DNA of 18,243 nt from Anaerolineae bacterium (GTDB lineage: Bacteria; Chloroflexota; Anaerolineae; SpSt-600): positions 1-18,243 of the forward strand of contig JAPWUT010000011.1 of the NCBI GenBank assembly GCA_028275425.1, read 5' to 3'. Position numbers and translations under genes: made by a program. The notes beneath the pieces are model-generated. The model was not told the origin of the DNA. It did no database searches and saw only the letters and a list, made by a program, of their open reading frames with translations. Positions 1-7,757 of the stretch are shown piece after piece. Every line of letters starts with the position of its first letter. Within the stretch, counting starts at the first letter, position 1.

Positions 1-495
1 AGGCGTTCTGCTAAACCTTCTCCCGCTCCCAAAGCCCAGCCAGTAATTGAGGGGGAATACAGGGAAGTCCTCCCGCTGGTTCAGTATTCAACTAAATACA
101 CTTACGGCGATATCCGTTTTTCCGAGTCCTTCCCCATTGAGAGTGGGAGCGAATACTTGGGTGAATGCGGTATTGATAGCGCCGAGGTGACGATGCCGGG
201 CGATCCGCCAAGGTACGGAGCTTTTGAGGTCTGGCTTTTTGACAAGAGTTCTGCTCACACGGTGTCTAAGTTCATTGCTATCCCCGCAGCTGATGAGACA
301 ATGTTGGCAGGCCTGAGAGCTCAATCCTCGGGAGAGGTCGTTAAAGCTAAAAAGGGCGAAAGTTTCTGGTTGGAGACAGAGAATTTGGAATGCAAAGTCA
401 CCATAAAAGATGCGGCATTTGGTGATGAGGGGACTTTTTTCACTAAGCTTGAGTTAAGTTTTGAGGTTTATAAAAGGCAAACGGCTGAAAGATGA
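1..495 (+). CDS. Unidentified protein, C-terminal part (5' end outside window)
   Basis: The reading frame is open from the first base to a TGA at 493-495, giving 164 visible residues; an internal ATG at 157 is not needed as a start. The visible part begins with a short Pro/Ala/Lys-rich stretch (about residues 3-14) that looks like a linker. It continues as a soluble segment of alternating short hydrophobic strands and charged turns, probably beta-rich, with no membrane segment or recognised motif. The stop overlaps the start of the next gene as ATGA (492-495), so the two are translationally coupled and probably act together. I do not recognise the family. A linker joining a missing N-terminal membrane anchor to a soluble domain is possible but is inference. 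Confidence 0.7.
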   Translation, partial: RRSAKPSPAPKAQPVIEGEYREVLPLVQYSTKYTYGDIRFSESFPIESGSEYLGECGIDSAEVTMPGDPPRYGAFEVWLFDKSSAHTVSKFIAIPAADETMLAGLRAQSSGEVVKAKKGESFWLETENLECKVTIKDAAFGDEGTFFTKLELSFEVYKRQTAER

Positions 496-1274
496 AATTG
501 ATGTTAAGCTTTGAAGGCCCCCTTTTCAAGCTAAGGCCTCTTTGGGCTTTTATCGCTGGTTTTTTGGCCGCAAGCAGTTCTTTTTCCCCGGCCCAGTTCA
601 TTGTTCTCCTCTTCCTTGTGGAGTTTTTGATGCCTGCATGGTGGCGTTATCTTGAGGCCCTTTTCTCCGCCGATTTTCAGCCCTTTCCTCCTCCCGGGAG
701 GAGGTTCCTGGAGCTACCCTATACTCTCCCCGGTTCTCTCGCTTGGAAAATGGCTGAGGGTTTGGGCCGCTTTGTTTCCTGGTGGGTAGAGGTTTTTTGG
801 CCTGAGCAAGGGAAGGCCTTTGGGGCCTTCCTTCTCCTCTCCGTGCTTGCTCCCACACTTGCCCTCTTTCACTGGTCAAGGCTCTGGCCTCTCCTCTTAC
901 TGGCAGGAGCTTTGGGCTTGGCTATGGTCCTTTCAATCAAGCTTGGCAAAGATTACTCCCTCTTGAAAGCTTTTTACGAGGTTACAATTCCTTGGCTAAT
1001 AGGGCATTTCGCTAACCGTGGCCTTGGGATTTTGTCTTTCTCAAGTGCGGTAGCCTTTGGGGTCATGGGATGGGGCTTGAGGGGGAAGAGTTGGGGGAGA
1101 TGGCTGGTATTTGGCCTGATTTTGTCCCTATCATTGGCTTTCTGGTGGGCTGGGCGTTTTATTTTGGCTGGAGGATTGGTTTGTTTGGCTTTGGGTTTCA
1201 TTGGAGCTGAGGGTAAGGAGCAGGATTCCCTCCTCCTTTTAGCCGCCTTCCTTACGGCCTTGGCCTTAAGGTAA
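492..1274 (+). CDS. Unidentified polytopic membrane protein
   Basis: A 260-residue, strongly hydrophobic protein. Likely membrane segments lie near residues 15-48, 110-127, 131-149, 180-195, 203-221, 222-240 and 246-259. A more polar, Pro/Trp/Phe-rich stretch (about 60-105) contains an amphipathic Trp-rich region. It has no signal peptide cleavage site, no ATP-binding motif and no transporter signature that I can see. The ATG overlaps the upstream stop (ATGA), so it is the last gene of a unit that enters from the left. Only 21 bases after the stop the GC-rich repeat block begins; no separate terminator is obvious, so the hairpin-rich repeats may serve as the 3' end. I do not recognise the family and infer only an integral membrane location. 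Confidence 0.75.
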   Translation: MKLMLSFEGPLFKLRPLWAFIAGFLAASSSFSPAQFIVLLFLVEFLMPAWWRYLEALFSADFQPFPPPGRRFLELPYTLPGSLAWKMAEGLGRFVSWWVEVFWPEQGKAFGAFLLLSVLAPTLALFHWSRLWPLLLLAGALGLAMVLSIKLGKDYSLLKAFYEVTIPWLIGHFANRGLGILSFSSAVAFGVMGWGLRGKSWGRWLVFGLILSLSLAFWWAGRFILAGGLVCLALGFIGAEGKEQDSLLLLAAFLTALALR

Positions 1275-1295
1275 AGGGCATGAAAAATTTTCCCC

Positions 1296-1545
1296 ACCCT
1301 CGTAGGCTTAGGGTTTGCCAGGGTTTTGGGTCCCACTCGTGGCGGGGCTGGCAAGAGCAGGCTGTTCGCCCCTAATTTTGGTTTTGTGTGGGGACATCCC
1401 CCAAAGCCCCCCGCCAGCCCACCCTCGTAGGCTTAGGGTTTGCCAGGGTTTTGGGTCCCACTCGTGGCGGGGCTGGCAAGAGCAGGCTGTTCGCCCCTAA
1501 TTTTGGTTTTGTGTGGGGACATCCCCCAAAGCCCCCCGCCAGCCC
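1296..1545 (+). repeat. Two exact 125-bp tandem repeat units
   Basis: Bases 1296-1420 and 1421-1545 are identical copies of a 125-bp unit. Each begins ACCCTCGTAGGCTTAGGG and ends in CCCCCCGCCAGCCC. The unit carries short GC-rich self-complementary motifs, such as the GGGGACATCCCC palindrome. Both strands lack stop codons over long stretches, which makes spurious Pro/Gly-rich frames. The exact identity of the two copies points to recent duplication or gene conversion, unlike the diverged copies that follow. Confidence 0.95.
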
Positions 1546-2050
1546 ACCCTCGTAGGCTTATGGTTCGCCAGCGTTTTGGGTCCCACCCGTGGCGGGTATG
1601 TAAGAGTGGGCTACTTGCCCCTTGTTTTGAAGTGTGGGGGGACACCCCCCCCACAGCCTCCCGCCAGGGGGCTCTGCCCCCTGGACCCCCATTGGCCCAC
1701 CCCCGTTTGCTGAGGGTTCGCCAAGGTTTTGGGTCCCACTCGTGGGCAGGTTCGCTGATGTGGGCTACTCGCCCCCTTTTTTATTTTGGGGGCACATCCC
1801 CCAAACCCCCTGGGAGGGGGCTTGCGCCCCCTCCACCCCCTTTGCCTGCCCTCGTGGGCTGAGGGTTTGCCGGCGTGTTGGGTCCCGCTCGTGGCGGGTT
1901 AGCCTCTCACTTGGCTCCTCCCCAAGGCGAAGAGGGAAGAAGCCCGCCAAATTTTCCCCCTTTCCCTCGCAGGGAGGAGGGCAGGGGGTTAGGTCGGAAA
2001 GGCACACCGCCAGGCCTTGCCATGGGGCTTGGCCCCCTGGACCCGGGTTT
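1546..2050 (+). repeat. Diverged units of the same GC-rich repeat family
   Basis: Three further units of the family follow, starting near 1546 (153 bp), 1699 (149 bp) and 1848 (degenerate to about 2050). Each opens with a variant of the same ACCCTCGTAGGCTTAGGG head and a GTTTTGGGTCCCACTCGTGG segment. The bodies differ: the third and fourth units carry an extra block with hairpins such as GGGGGCTTGCGCCCCC. Bases 1699-1860 match the reverse complement of 12526-12688 with only about four substitutions and one single-base indel by eye. No gene is supported in 1275-2125. Confidence 0.85.
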
Positions 2051-2052
2051 GT

Positions 2053-2075
2053 AAAAAGGGGCGTTTTAGCGTCCC
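2053..2075 (-). terminator. Probable weak intrinsic terminator of the Hdr/Etf/nitroreductase unit
   Basis: Read on the - strand, a short hairpin (GGGACG, loop CTAAAA, CGCCCC, with one bulged base) is followed directly by a run of T. It lies about 50 bases beyond the nitroreductase stop, in the right orientation to end the leftward transcript. The stem is short, so termination may be partial or may depend on the adjacent repeat block. Confidence 0.45.
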
Positions 2076-2125
2076 TGATTTTCTGAGCCTGGTCGTTTAA
2101 CGGTCAGGTTTTCGGCTTTCCCGGC

Positions 2126-2686
2126 CTAACTGCCTGGAAAAACATCCACGTAGGCGAACTTCTCCAGCGGCAACCTTTCCGGCCTCTTTTTCTCCGCTTC
2201 CGCCTGCTTCTCAGTGAGTAGAGGACTTATAGTTTCGGAGTGTTTGCCGACGATTATCAAAGCAATCACTTCCATGTCTTGGGGGATGCCCAAGATTTCC
2301 TTAACCGCATCTTCGTTGTACCCGGCTATCGGGTGGGCTACTAAGCCAAGTTCCGTGGCCCTCAATATGATGAAAGCCGTGGCCATTCCGGTGTCAAAAA
2401 GGTAGTAGTTCCGACCCTTGATGCGGCAATCCAGGTCCTCGCGGCTGAACACGGCAATGATTAGAGACGCAGCTTGAACCCACTCGTTACCCTTGGACAT
2501 GGCACCGTGCAGTTTCTTCAAGACCTGAGGGTCACGGACGAAGACAAATCTCCACGGTTGATTGTTGAAGCAAGAGGGGGCCAATTGGGCGCTTTCAGCC
2601 AAATCCCTGATGAGTTCGTCCGTTATTTCCACCGGCTCTAACGAGCGATATGCTCTCCTTGTTTGTATGGCCTGCTTCACATCCAT
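2126..2686 (-). CDS. Nitroreductase-family FMN-dependent oxidoreductase
   Basis: A 186-residue protein of the nitroreductase/FMN-reductase superfamily, whose members use bound FMN and NAD(P)H to reduce nitro compounds, quinones or flavins. Visible family features are the N-terminal FMN phosphate-binding RRAYRSLE (10-17), the APSCFNNQPWRFVFV segment (36-50) and the C-terminal ATELGLVAHPIAGY (110-123). The start at 2686 is preferred over an in-frame ATG 96 bases upstream: it begins at the canonical MDVKQAI N-terminus and has AAGGAG 8 bases before the ATG. The length is normal for a small member. It is the last gene on the - strand, 160 bases after etfA, across a strong hairpin, so it may be only loosely co-expressed. 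The true substrate cannot be read from sequence. Confidence 0.88.
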   Translation of the reverse strand: MDVKQAIQTRRAYRSLEPVEITDELIRDLAESAQLAPSCFNNQPWRFVFVRDPQVLKKLHGAMSKGNEWVQAASLIIAVFSREDLDCRIKGRNYYLFDTGMATAFIILRATELGLVAHPIAGYNEDAVKEILGIPQDMEVIALIIVGKHSETISPLLTEKQAEAEKKRPERLPLEKFAYVDVFPGS

Positions 2687-2787
2687 AGCGCTTTCTCCTT
2701 GCCTGGCTTTCCAGGGGCGATGTGCTTTGGGAAATGCGTTGCACCTGGTTGCATCTTGAGCGCGGTTTGTGACATTGACCAAGAGGA

Positions 2788-2836
2788 GGGTAAGGGGCAG
2801 TCCCGTGCTTTGCGGAGTTGGCTCTGCCCCTTACCC
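2788..2836 (-). other. Perfect 13-bp inverted repeat between etfA and the nitroreductase gene
   Basis: GGGTAAGGGGCAG (2788-2800) and its exact reverse complement (2824-2836) flank a 23-base loop, immediately downstream of the etfA stop on the - strand. There is no T run after it, so a classical intrinsic terminator is unlikely. It could be an mRNA processing or stabilising stem that sets the 3' end of the Hdr/Etf message. Confidence 0.7.
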
Positions 2837-2846
2837 ACTCAGAAGA

Positions 2847-3827
2847 TTAGCCACGCAGGACTTCTTGCAGCTCCTTGGTCAAAAGAGGCACTATCTTGTA
2901 GAGGTCGCCAACTATGCCGTAATCGGCTACTTTGAAGATGGGGGCTTCGGGGTCTTTGTTTATGGCTACGATTACTTTGGAGGTGCGCATCCCGGCCAGG
3001 TGCTGGGCAGCACCAGATATGCCACAGGCAATGTAAAGTTTGGGGTTGACGGTCTTCCCGGTTTGGCCTACCTGGTGGGAGTGGTCAATCCAGCCTGCAT
3101 CCACTGCTGCCCTGGAGGCACCAACCGCAGCCTTCAGCACCTTAGCCAGCTCGCGCAGGACTTCAAATCCTTCCGGCCCACCAAGCCCCCGGCCACCGGA
3201 GACGATGATGTCGGCTTCGGTAAGTTCTATCTCCTCACCCTCTTTCTTCAGGAAGCCCACGACTTTGGCCCGGATTGGCCCTACATTGACCGCGATTTTC
3301 TCAACCTCGGCTTTGCGGGAAGTGTCAGGCTCAAGGGGTGGGAAGACGTTTGGCCTGAGGGTTGCCATTTGAGGGGTGCTCTTGAGCTTTATCGTCTCAA
3401 TTGCTCTGCCGGCATAGATTGGCCTGGTGATGAGGAGCTTACCATCACCATCAACGCTGAAGCCGGTGCAGTCCGAGGCCAGCCCAACTCCCAAGCGGGT
3501 GGCGAGCCGAGGAGCCAAGTCTTTGCCGTTGGTAGTGGCTCCGATGAAGACTACATCGGGCTGGATTTTCTTCACAAGGTCGGCCAAAACTGTTGTATAG
3601 GCTTCGGCAGAGTAGAGCTGAAGGGCGGCGTCATCGGCCACGTAGACCTTATCGGCACCGTGCCAAGCCAATTGCTCGGCCAGCGGTTCAACTCCGGAGC
3701 CAAGGAGGGCTGCTTCTACTTTGCCTTCGCTGCCGGCCAGCCTACGGGCTTCCCCCAACATCTCAAAAGAGACTTTCCTGAGGACTCCCTCGGATTGTTC
3801 GGCTACGACCAAGAAATGCTTCGCCAT
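2847..3827 (-). CDS. etfA: Electron transfer flavoprotein subunit alpha
   Basis: A full-length 326-residue EtfA. The C-terminal FAD domain is clear: VSGGRGLGG (209-217), GASRAAVDAGW (236-246), the loop QVGQTGKTVNPKLYIACGIS (252-271), INKDPEAPIF (289-298) and ADYGIVGDL (301-309). Together with EtfB it forms the soluble heterodimeric flavoprotein that carries electrons between acyl-CoA-type dehydrogenases and other redox partners. It follows etfB by 15 bases and has a GGGAGG ribosome site 6 bases before the ATG. Its place behind two HdrA genes and an HdrCB gene suggests that the Etf exchanges electrons with the Hdr proteins rather than with a membrane Etf:quinone oxidoreductase, none of which is present here; this is inference. 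Confidence 0.97.
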   Translation of the reverse strand: MAKHFLVVAEQSEGVLRKVSFEMLGEARRLAGSEGKVEAALLGSGVEPLAEQLAWHGADKVYVADDAALQLYSAEAYTTVLADLVKKIQPDVVFIGATTNGKDLAPRLATRLGVGLASDCTGFSVDGDGKLLITRPIYAGRAIETIKLKSTPQMATLRPNVFPPLEPDTSRKAEVEKIAVNVGPIRAKVVGFLKKEGEEIELTEADIIVSGGRGLGGPEGFEVLRELAKVLKAAVGASRAAVDAGWIDHSHQVGQTGKTVNPKLYIACGISGAAQHLAGMRTSKVIVAINKDPEAPIFKVADYGIVGDLYKIVPLLTKELQEVLRG

Positions 3828-3842
3828 CTCTCACCTCCCAGC

Positions 3843-4625
3843 TTATATGACTTTTGCCTCTTCCCTAAGTAGCCGGACCAGCTCTTTAACGGCGGTTTCG
3901 GGGTCGCCTTGGATTATCCGGCCAGCTTTGCGCTCCGGTGGCGGATTTATAACCACCACTTCGGTCTGAGGAGCAACTTCTTCCGGCTTGAGGCCAAGGT
4001 CGGCCAGAGTCCAGACGGTGTAAGGCTTCTGGCGGGCCATCCTTATGCCCTTGAATGAGGGGTAGCGTGGTTCGTTCAGGCCCTTCTGAGCAGTGATGAC
4101 TGCCGGTAGGGTCGTTTCAATCACTTCTTTACCGCCCTCCACTTCCCTTTCCGCCTTGGCGCTCTTCTTGTCTTCGGCGATTTCAAGCTTCGTGACCACC
4201 GAGACGTGGGGGAGGTCCAGAAGTTCCGCCAGCGCTATTCCTATCTGGGCATTATCCTGGTCAACAGCTTGTTTCCCGCACAGGATGAGGTCATAAGGCA
4301 TTTTCTTGATGGCTGCGGCCAGGACCCTGGCGGTGGCGAAGGCATCGCTTCCTTCCAAAGCTGGGTCGTTTATGTGTATGGCCTCATCGGCACCCATGGC
4401 CAAGCCGGTGAGGAGGGCTTCCCTGGCCCTTTCAGGCCCAACGGTGATTAGGGTGACTTTGCCCTCGCCGAAGCGCTCCTTTATCCGGAGGGCTTCTTCT
4501 ATGGCAAATTCGTCGTAGGGGTTGACCACGTATTGCTTTATCTCTTCCTCCACAATCCTGCCGTTTTGGACCGGGATGCGGATTTCGGTATCGGGGACTT
4601 GCTTCACGCACACTACTATGTTCAT
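3843..4625 (-). CDS. etfB: Electron transfer flavoprotein subunit beta
   Basis: A 260-residue EtfB carrying the family signature LNEPRYPSFKGIRMARQKP (183-201). Other family blocks are the N-terminal VCVKQVPDTEIRI (5-17), VVNPYDEFAIEEALRIKE (33-50) and the nucleotide-binding CGKQAVDQDNAQIG (116-129). The VNPYDEFAIEEAL block resembles non-bifurcating Etfs more than the NPDDKNALEEAL form I associate with bifurcating ones; this is a by-eye impression that needs a tree. GAGGAGG lies 6 bases before the ATG, and the gene follows hdrA by 22 bases. Together with EtfA it should bind one FAD plus AMP or a second FAD. Confidence 0.97.
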   Translation of the reverse strand: MNIVVCVKQVPDTEIRIPVQNGRIVEEEIKQYVVNPYDEFAIEEALRIKERFGEGKVTLITVGPERAREALLTGLAMGADEAIHINDPALEGSDAFATARVLAAAIKKMPYDLILCGKQAVDQDNAQIGIALAELLDLPHVSVVTKLEIAEDKKSAKAEREVEGGKEVIETTLPAVITAQKGLNEPRYPSFKGIRMARQKPYTVWTLADLGLKPEEVAPQTEVVVINPPPERKAGRIIQGDPETAVKELVRLLREEAKVI

Positions 4626-4647
4626 GGCTTACCTCCTCTAAAGGGAT

Positions 4648-6609
4648 TTAAACCAAGGCTTCAACCATAACCATCGTTTGGGCCGGAGTGAAGTGGCTGA
4701 GCTGGATGGCTTTGGATGGGCAGGCTACGGCACAGGCCCCGCAGCCCTTGCACAGAACTGCGTTCACGGTCATTACCTTGCGTTTGGGGTCAAGCTTCAA
4801 AGCTCCGAAGGCGCAGGCTGCTTCGCAGAGCCCACAGCCGGAGCAGATTTCTGGGTCAACTTTGCTGGTGACAGCTTCCACCTTGGCCTTCCCCTGTATC
4901 AGGTACATGAGGGCCGAGGAGGCCGCAGCGCGGGCTTGTGCTACGCTATCGGCTATGTCCTTAGGGCCTTGGCAAGTTCCGGCCAGGAATATTCCATCGC
5001 TGGCGGTATCAACAGGCCGGAGTTTAGGATGAGCTTCGGCTAAGAAGCCATCGGCGCTGCGGGCAAGCTTGAGCAAGAGGGCTACATCCTCCGTCTCCTT
5101 CCTGGGGACAAGCCCAGTAGCCAACACTACAAGGTCGGCCTCTACTTCCACAGGGCGGCCTAAGAGCGTGTCATCGGCACGGACTATGAGCTTATCGCCT
5201 TTGCGGTAGATTTCGGAGACGCTCCCTCGGCGGTAGAGCACCCCTTCCCCTCGGGCTCGGTCATAGAATTCCTCGCCCCCTTTGGTGAAGCTGCGCACGT
5301 CCATGTAGAATACGGTGACTTTGGCCTCGGGAAGCTTCTCCTTGACCAAGAGGGCTTGTTTGGCCGTGAACATGCAGCATATGCGAGAGCAATAGGGGTT
5401 TCCTACGGTCTTATCCCTGGAGCCGACGCAGTGGATGAAGACTACGCTTTGGGGTTTCTTGCCGTTTACGATTATCTCCCCACCGGTTGGGCCATCGGGG
5501 GAGGCCAGGCGTTCAAATTCCAAGGCCGTAATTACGTTCGGGTAGCGGCCATAGCCGAGCTCAGGCTTGAGGCGAGCGTCAAATAGGTCAAAGCCAGTGG
5601 CAACTATTATCACTCCGAACTTGCGCTCCAGCTCTTCTTCTTTCTGGGAGAAATCAATGGCCCCTTCGGGGCAAGCGGCAACGCATGGCGGAGTATCTCC
5701 TTCCCCGCACTTTCCTTCCTTGAGGTAGAGGCAATTTTGGGGGTCCACAGTGTAGACTGGAGGATAGGCTTCGGCGAAGGGAAGGTAGATGGCCGAGCGG
5801 CGGGATAGGCCGGCGTTAAATTCGTCCGGTATTTGGCCGGCCAAGACGCAGGCTTCGGCGCACTTCCCGCAAGCGGTGCATCGGTCGGCTCGGACGTAAC
5901 GAGGCCTTCGGAGGATGGTGGCCTTGAAGTTTCCGATGTATCCCTCTATCTCGCGGAGGGTGGAGGAGGTCAGGATTTCAATGTTGGGGTGAGAGCTTGC
6001 CTGCTTAATCCTTTCGGCCAGGAGATGGCGGGCATCTTCCATCGCTGGGAATGTCCGCGATAGCTGAGCCATCCTCCCGCCGACTGTAGGCTCTTTCTCC
6101 ACAAGGTAAACCTTGTATCCGGCCTCGGCGATGTCTAAAGCGGCAGTTAGGCCTGCTATCCCGCCCCCGATGACCAATGCTGCCGGGGTTATTTCCACCT
6201 CCCTTTCCTCCAGCGGCTCCAAAAGGGCAACCTTGGCCACAGCTGCTGCCACTAATTCCTTAGCCTTCTGGGTGGCAGCCTGGACATCAGAATGGACCCA
6301 GGAGTTCTGTTCTCGGATGTTGGCCATTTCAAACTGATAAGGGTTTACCCCCTTCTCCGCTACCACACTCCTGAAAGTCGGCTCATGCATCCTGGGGGAG
6401 CACGAGGCTACCACTACTCGGTTGAGCTTGTATTCTTCAATGTCTTGCTTGATTAAGGCTTGGCCTGGGTCCGAGCACATGTAGGTGTAATGGCGGGCTA
6501 CAACTACGTTGGGCAGAGTCTGGGCAAAGCGCACCACCTCTTCCACATCTACAGTGGCCGCTATGTTTATCCCACAGTGACAGATGTAAACGCCTATACG
6601 CGCCGGCAT
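4648..6609 (-). CDS. hdrA: HdrA-type iron-sulfur flavoprotein with N- and C-terminal Fe-S domains
   Basis: A 653-residue HdrA homologue, close to the usual size. Domain order: N-terminal Fe-S domain with CHC (10, 12), C45 and C70; FAD Rossmann motif VIGGGIAGLTAALDIAEAG (146-164); an inserted cluster region with C244/247/250/254 and C293/301/309/313; C394, C407, C411, C412, whose spacing matches the unusual HdrA cluster; second FAD half VVLATG (494-499); FLAGTCQGPKDI (541-552); and two C-terminal ferredoxin motifs (C589/592/595/599 and C620/623/626/630). In HdrABC complexes this subunit bears the bifurcating FAD. Oddly, the LDCSAC segment of canonical HdrA reads AMEDAR here (189-194), so that Cys pair is missing. 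It lies 13 bases after the HdrCB gene and has GGGAGGG 5 bases before the start. Confidence 0.95.
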   Translation of the reverse strand: MPARIGVYICHCGINIAATVDVEEVVRFAQTLPNVVVARHYTYMCSDPGQALIKQDIEEYKLNRVVVASCSPRMHEPTFRSVVAEKGVNPYQFEMANIREQNSWVHSDVQAATQKAKELVAAAVAKVALLEPLEEREVEITPAALVIGGGIAGLTAALDIAEAGYKVYLVEKEPTVGGRMAQLSRTFPAMEDARHLLAERIKQASSHPNIEILTSSTLREIEGYIGNFKATILRRPRYVRADRCTACGKCAEACVLAGQIPDEFNAGLSRRSAIYLPFAEAYPPVYTVDPQNCLYLKEGKCGEGDTPPCVAACPEGAIDFSQKEEELERKFGVIIVATGFDLFDARLKPELGYGRYPNVITALEFERLASPDGPTGGEIIVNGKKPQSVVFIHCVGSRDKTVGNPYCSRICCMFTAKQALLVKEKLPEAKVTVFYMDVRSFTKGGEEFYDRARGEGVLYRRGSVSEIYRKGDKLIVRADDTLLGRPVEVEADLVVLATGLVPRKETEDVALLLKLARSADGFLAEAHPKLRPVDTASDGIFLAGTCQGPKDIADSVAQARAAASSALMYLIQGKAKVEAVTSKVDPEICSGCGLCEAACAFGALKLDPKRKVMTVNAVLCKGCGACAVACPSKAIQLSHFTPAQTMVMVEALV

Positions 6610-6622
6610 GTTTTCCCTCCCA

Positions 6623-7753
6623 TTAACCTAAGCTCATCGCTACCAATTCGGCGATGTCCAAAACCTTGAGCTTTTCCTCAAGGCCGAGGGTTTTGACCGC
6701 ATCCTCAAGCATGGCCATGCAGAATGGGCAAGCGACAGCCAAGATTTCGGCTCCGGTTTCAAGTGCTTCCCGCACCCTCTCGTGGGAGAGGCGCACTTCT
6801 ATGTTCGTGCCCTCGGCCCACATCCGGCCTCCGCCTCCTTCACAGCACAGGCTCCATTCCCGACACCGCTCCATCTCCACCAACTCAAGCCCCGGAATGC
6901 TCTGGAGGACAAAGCGTGGCTCGTCAAAAATCTTGTTCTGCTTGCCCAAGTAGCAAGGGTCGTGATAGGTCACTTTCTTCGGAATTTCCCGAACTGGCTT
7001 AAGCTTCCCCTGCTTGATTAAATCGGCCAAGAATTGGGTGTAGTGGAGGACTTGGAAGGGGAGCTCGCCGTATTCGTTCTTGAAGGCGTTGAAGCAGTGG
7101 GGCGATAGGGCTACGAGCTTCTCGGCCTTGACCTCGGAGAATATCTCCTGGTACTGCTCCACAGTCCCCTCAAAAAGCTCCTTTTCCCCAAGCCGACGGG
7201 CCTCATGGGCGCAGCATATCTCATCCTCGCCGAGTATTCCGAAATCCACGCCGGCTTCTTGGAAAACTTTAACCAAAGACCTGGCCACTTTCTGGACTCG
7301 GGGGTCGTAGGCGCCCATGCAGCAGGGGAAGAAGAGGACTTCCGCTTCCTCCTCCAGGATGTATTTGATATCAAGCCCTTCGGTCCAGAGGGTCCTGTCC
7401 TGGGGGGGCATGTTCAAGGGGTTGCCGCGCACGGTTATGCTCTTGAGGGCATCCCTGACGGTGGAAGGGATGCGGCCGCTTTCTACCAAAGCACCCCTCA
7501 GGGTTACTATCAGCCCACAGGGGTCAACCCCCTTTGGGCAGCGTAGGGTGCAGGTCTTGCAGGTAGTGCAATCCCAGAGTTCTTCGTGGCTTTCCGGGCT
7601 AACGGTATCGGATATGAGGGATTCGTAGATTAAGCGGCGGATGTTGAGGGAAGTTTTCAGGGAAACAGGGCATCCACCGGTGCATTTCCCGCACTGAATG
7701 CACTCCCTAAGGGTCAGCTCGTGAATGTATTCGCTGGTCTGAATCGGGCTCAT
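6623..7753 (-). CDS. HdrC-HdrB fusion (HdrD-like soluble Fe-S/CCG-domain protein)
   Basis: A 376-residue protein joining an HdrC-like di-cluster ferredoxin to an HdrB-like part. The N-terminus has two cubane motifs, C18/C21/C24/C28 and C62/C65/C68/C72. Two CCG domains follow. The second is canonical, with C267, C303-C304 and CPFC (342-345). The first has C144/C145 and C180-C181 but ends SPHC (217-220), with Ser for the first Cys of the CxxC pair, as in many GlpC/LutA/HdrD-like proteins. Such proteins pass electrons to or from disulfides, CoA-linked substrates or quinones. No membrane segment is seen and no HdrE is nearby, so it should be soluble. AGGAGG precedes the ATG by 6 bases, and only 4 bases separate it from the upstream gene. 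The substrate is unknown. Confidence 0.92.
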   Translation of the reverse strand: MSPIQTSEYIHELTLRECIQCGKCTGGCPVSLKTSLNIRRLIYESLISDTVSPESHEELWDCTTCKTCTLRCPKGVDPCGLIVTLRGALVESGRIPSTVRDALKSITVRGNPLNMPPQDRTLWTEGLDIKYILEEEAEVLFFPCCMGAYDPRVQKVARSLVKVFQEAGVDFGILGEDEICCAHEARRLGEKELFEGTVEQYQEIFSEVKAEKLVALSPHCFNAFKNEYGELPFQVLHYTQFLADLIKQGKLKPVREIPKKVTYHDPCYLGKQNKIFDEPRFVLQSIPGLELVEMERCREWSLCCEGGGGRMWAEGTNIEVRLSHERVREALETGAEILAVACPFCMAMLEDAVKTLGLEEKLKVLDIAELVAMSLG

Positions 7754-7757
7754 AGGT

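Noticed and set aside
1296..1545. Possible CRISPR array
   Set aside because: The 125-bp units are directly abutting and fully identical, with no repeat-spacer alternation and no cas genes.
1315..2086. Several long Pro/Gly-rich open frames on both strands in the left repeat block
   Set aside because: They repeat with the 125-bp units, occur on both strands and in several frames, have no ribosome sites and consist of translated GC-rich repeat; the absence of stops is a composition effect.
2687..2782. Longer start for the nitroreductase (32 extra codons)
   Set aside because: The extra residues do not resemble the family N-terminus, and the internal ATG at 2686 has the better ribosome site.
2769..3872. 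A 367-codon frame on the + strand opposite etfA
   Set aside because: It is an antisense shadow of etfA with no recognisable domain or suitable start context.
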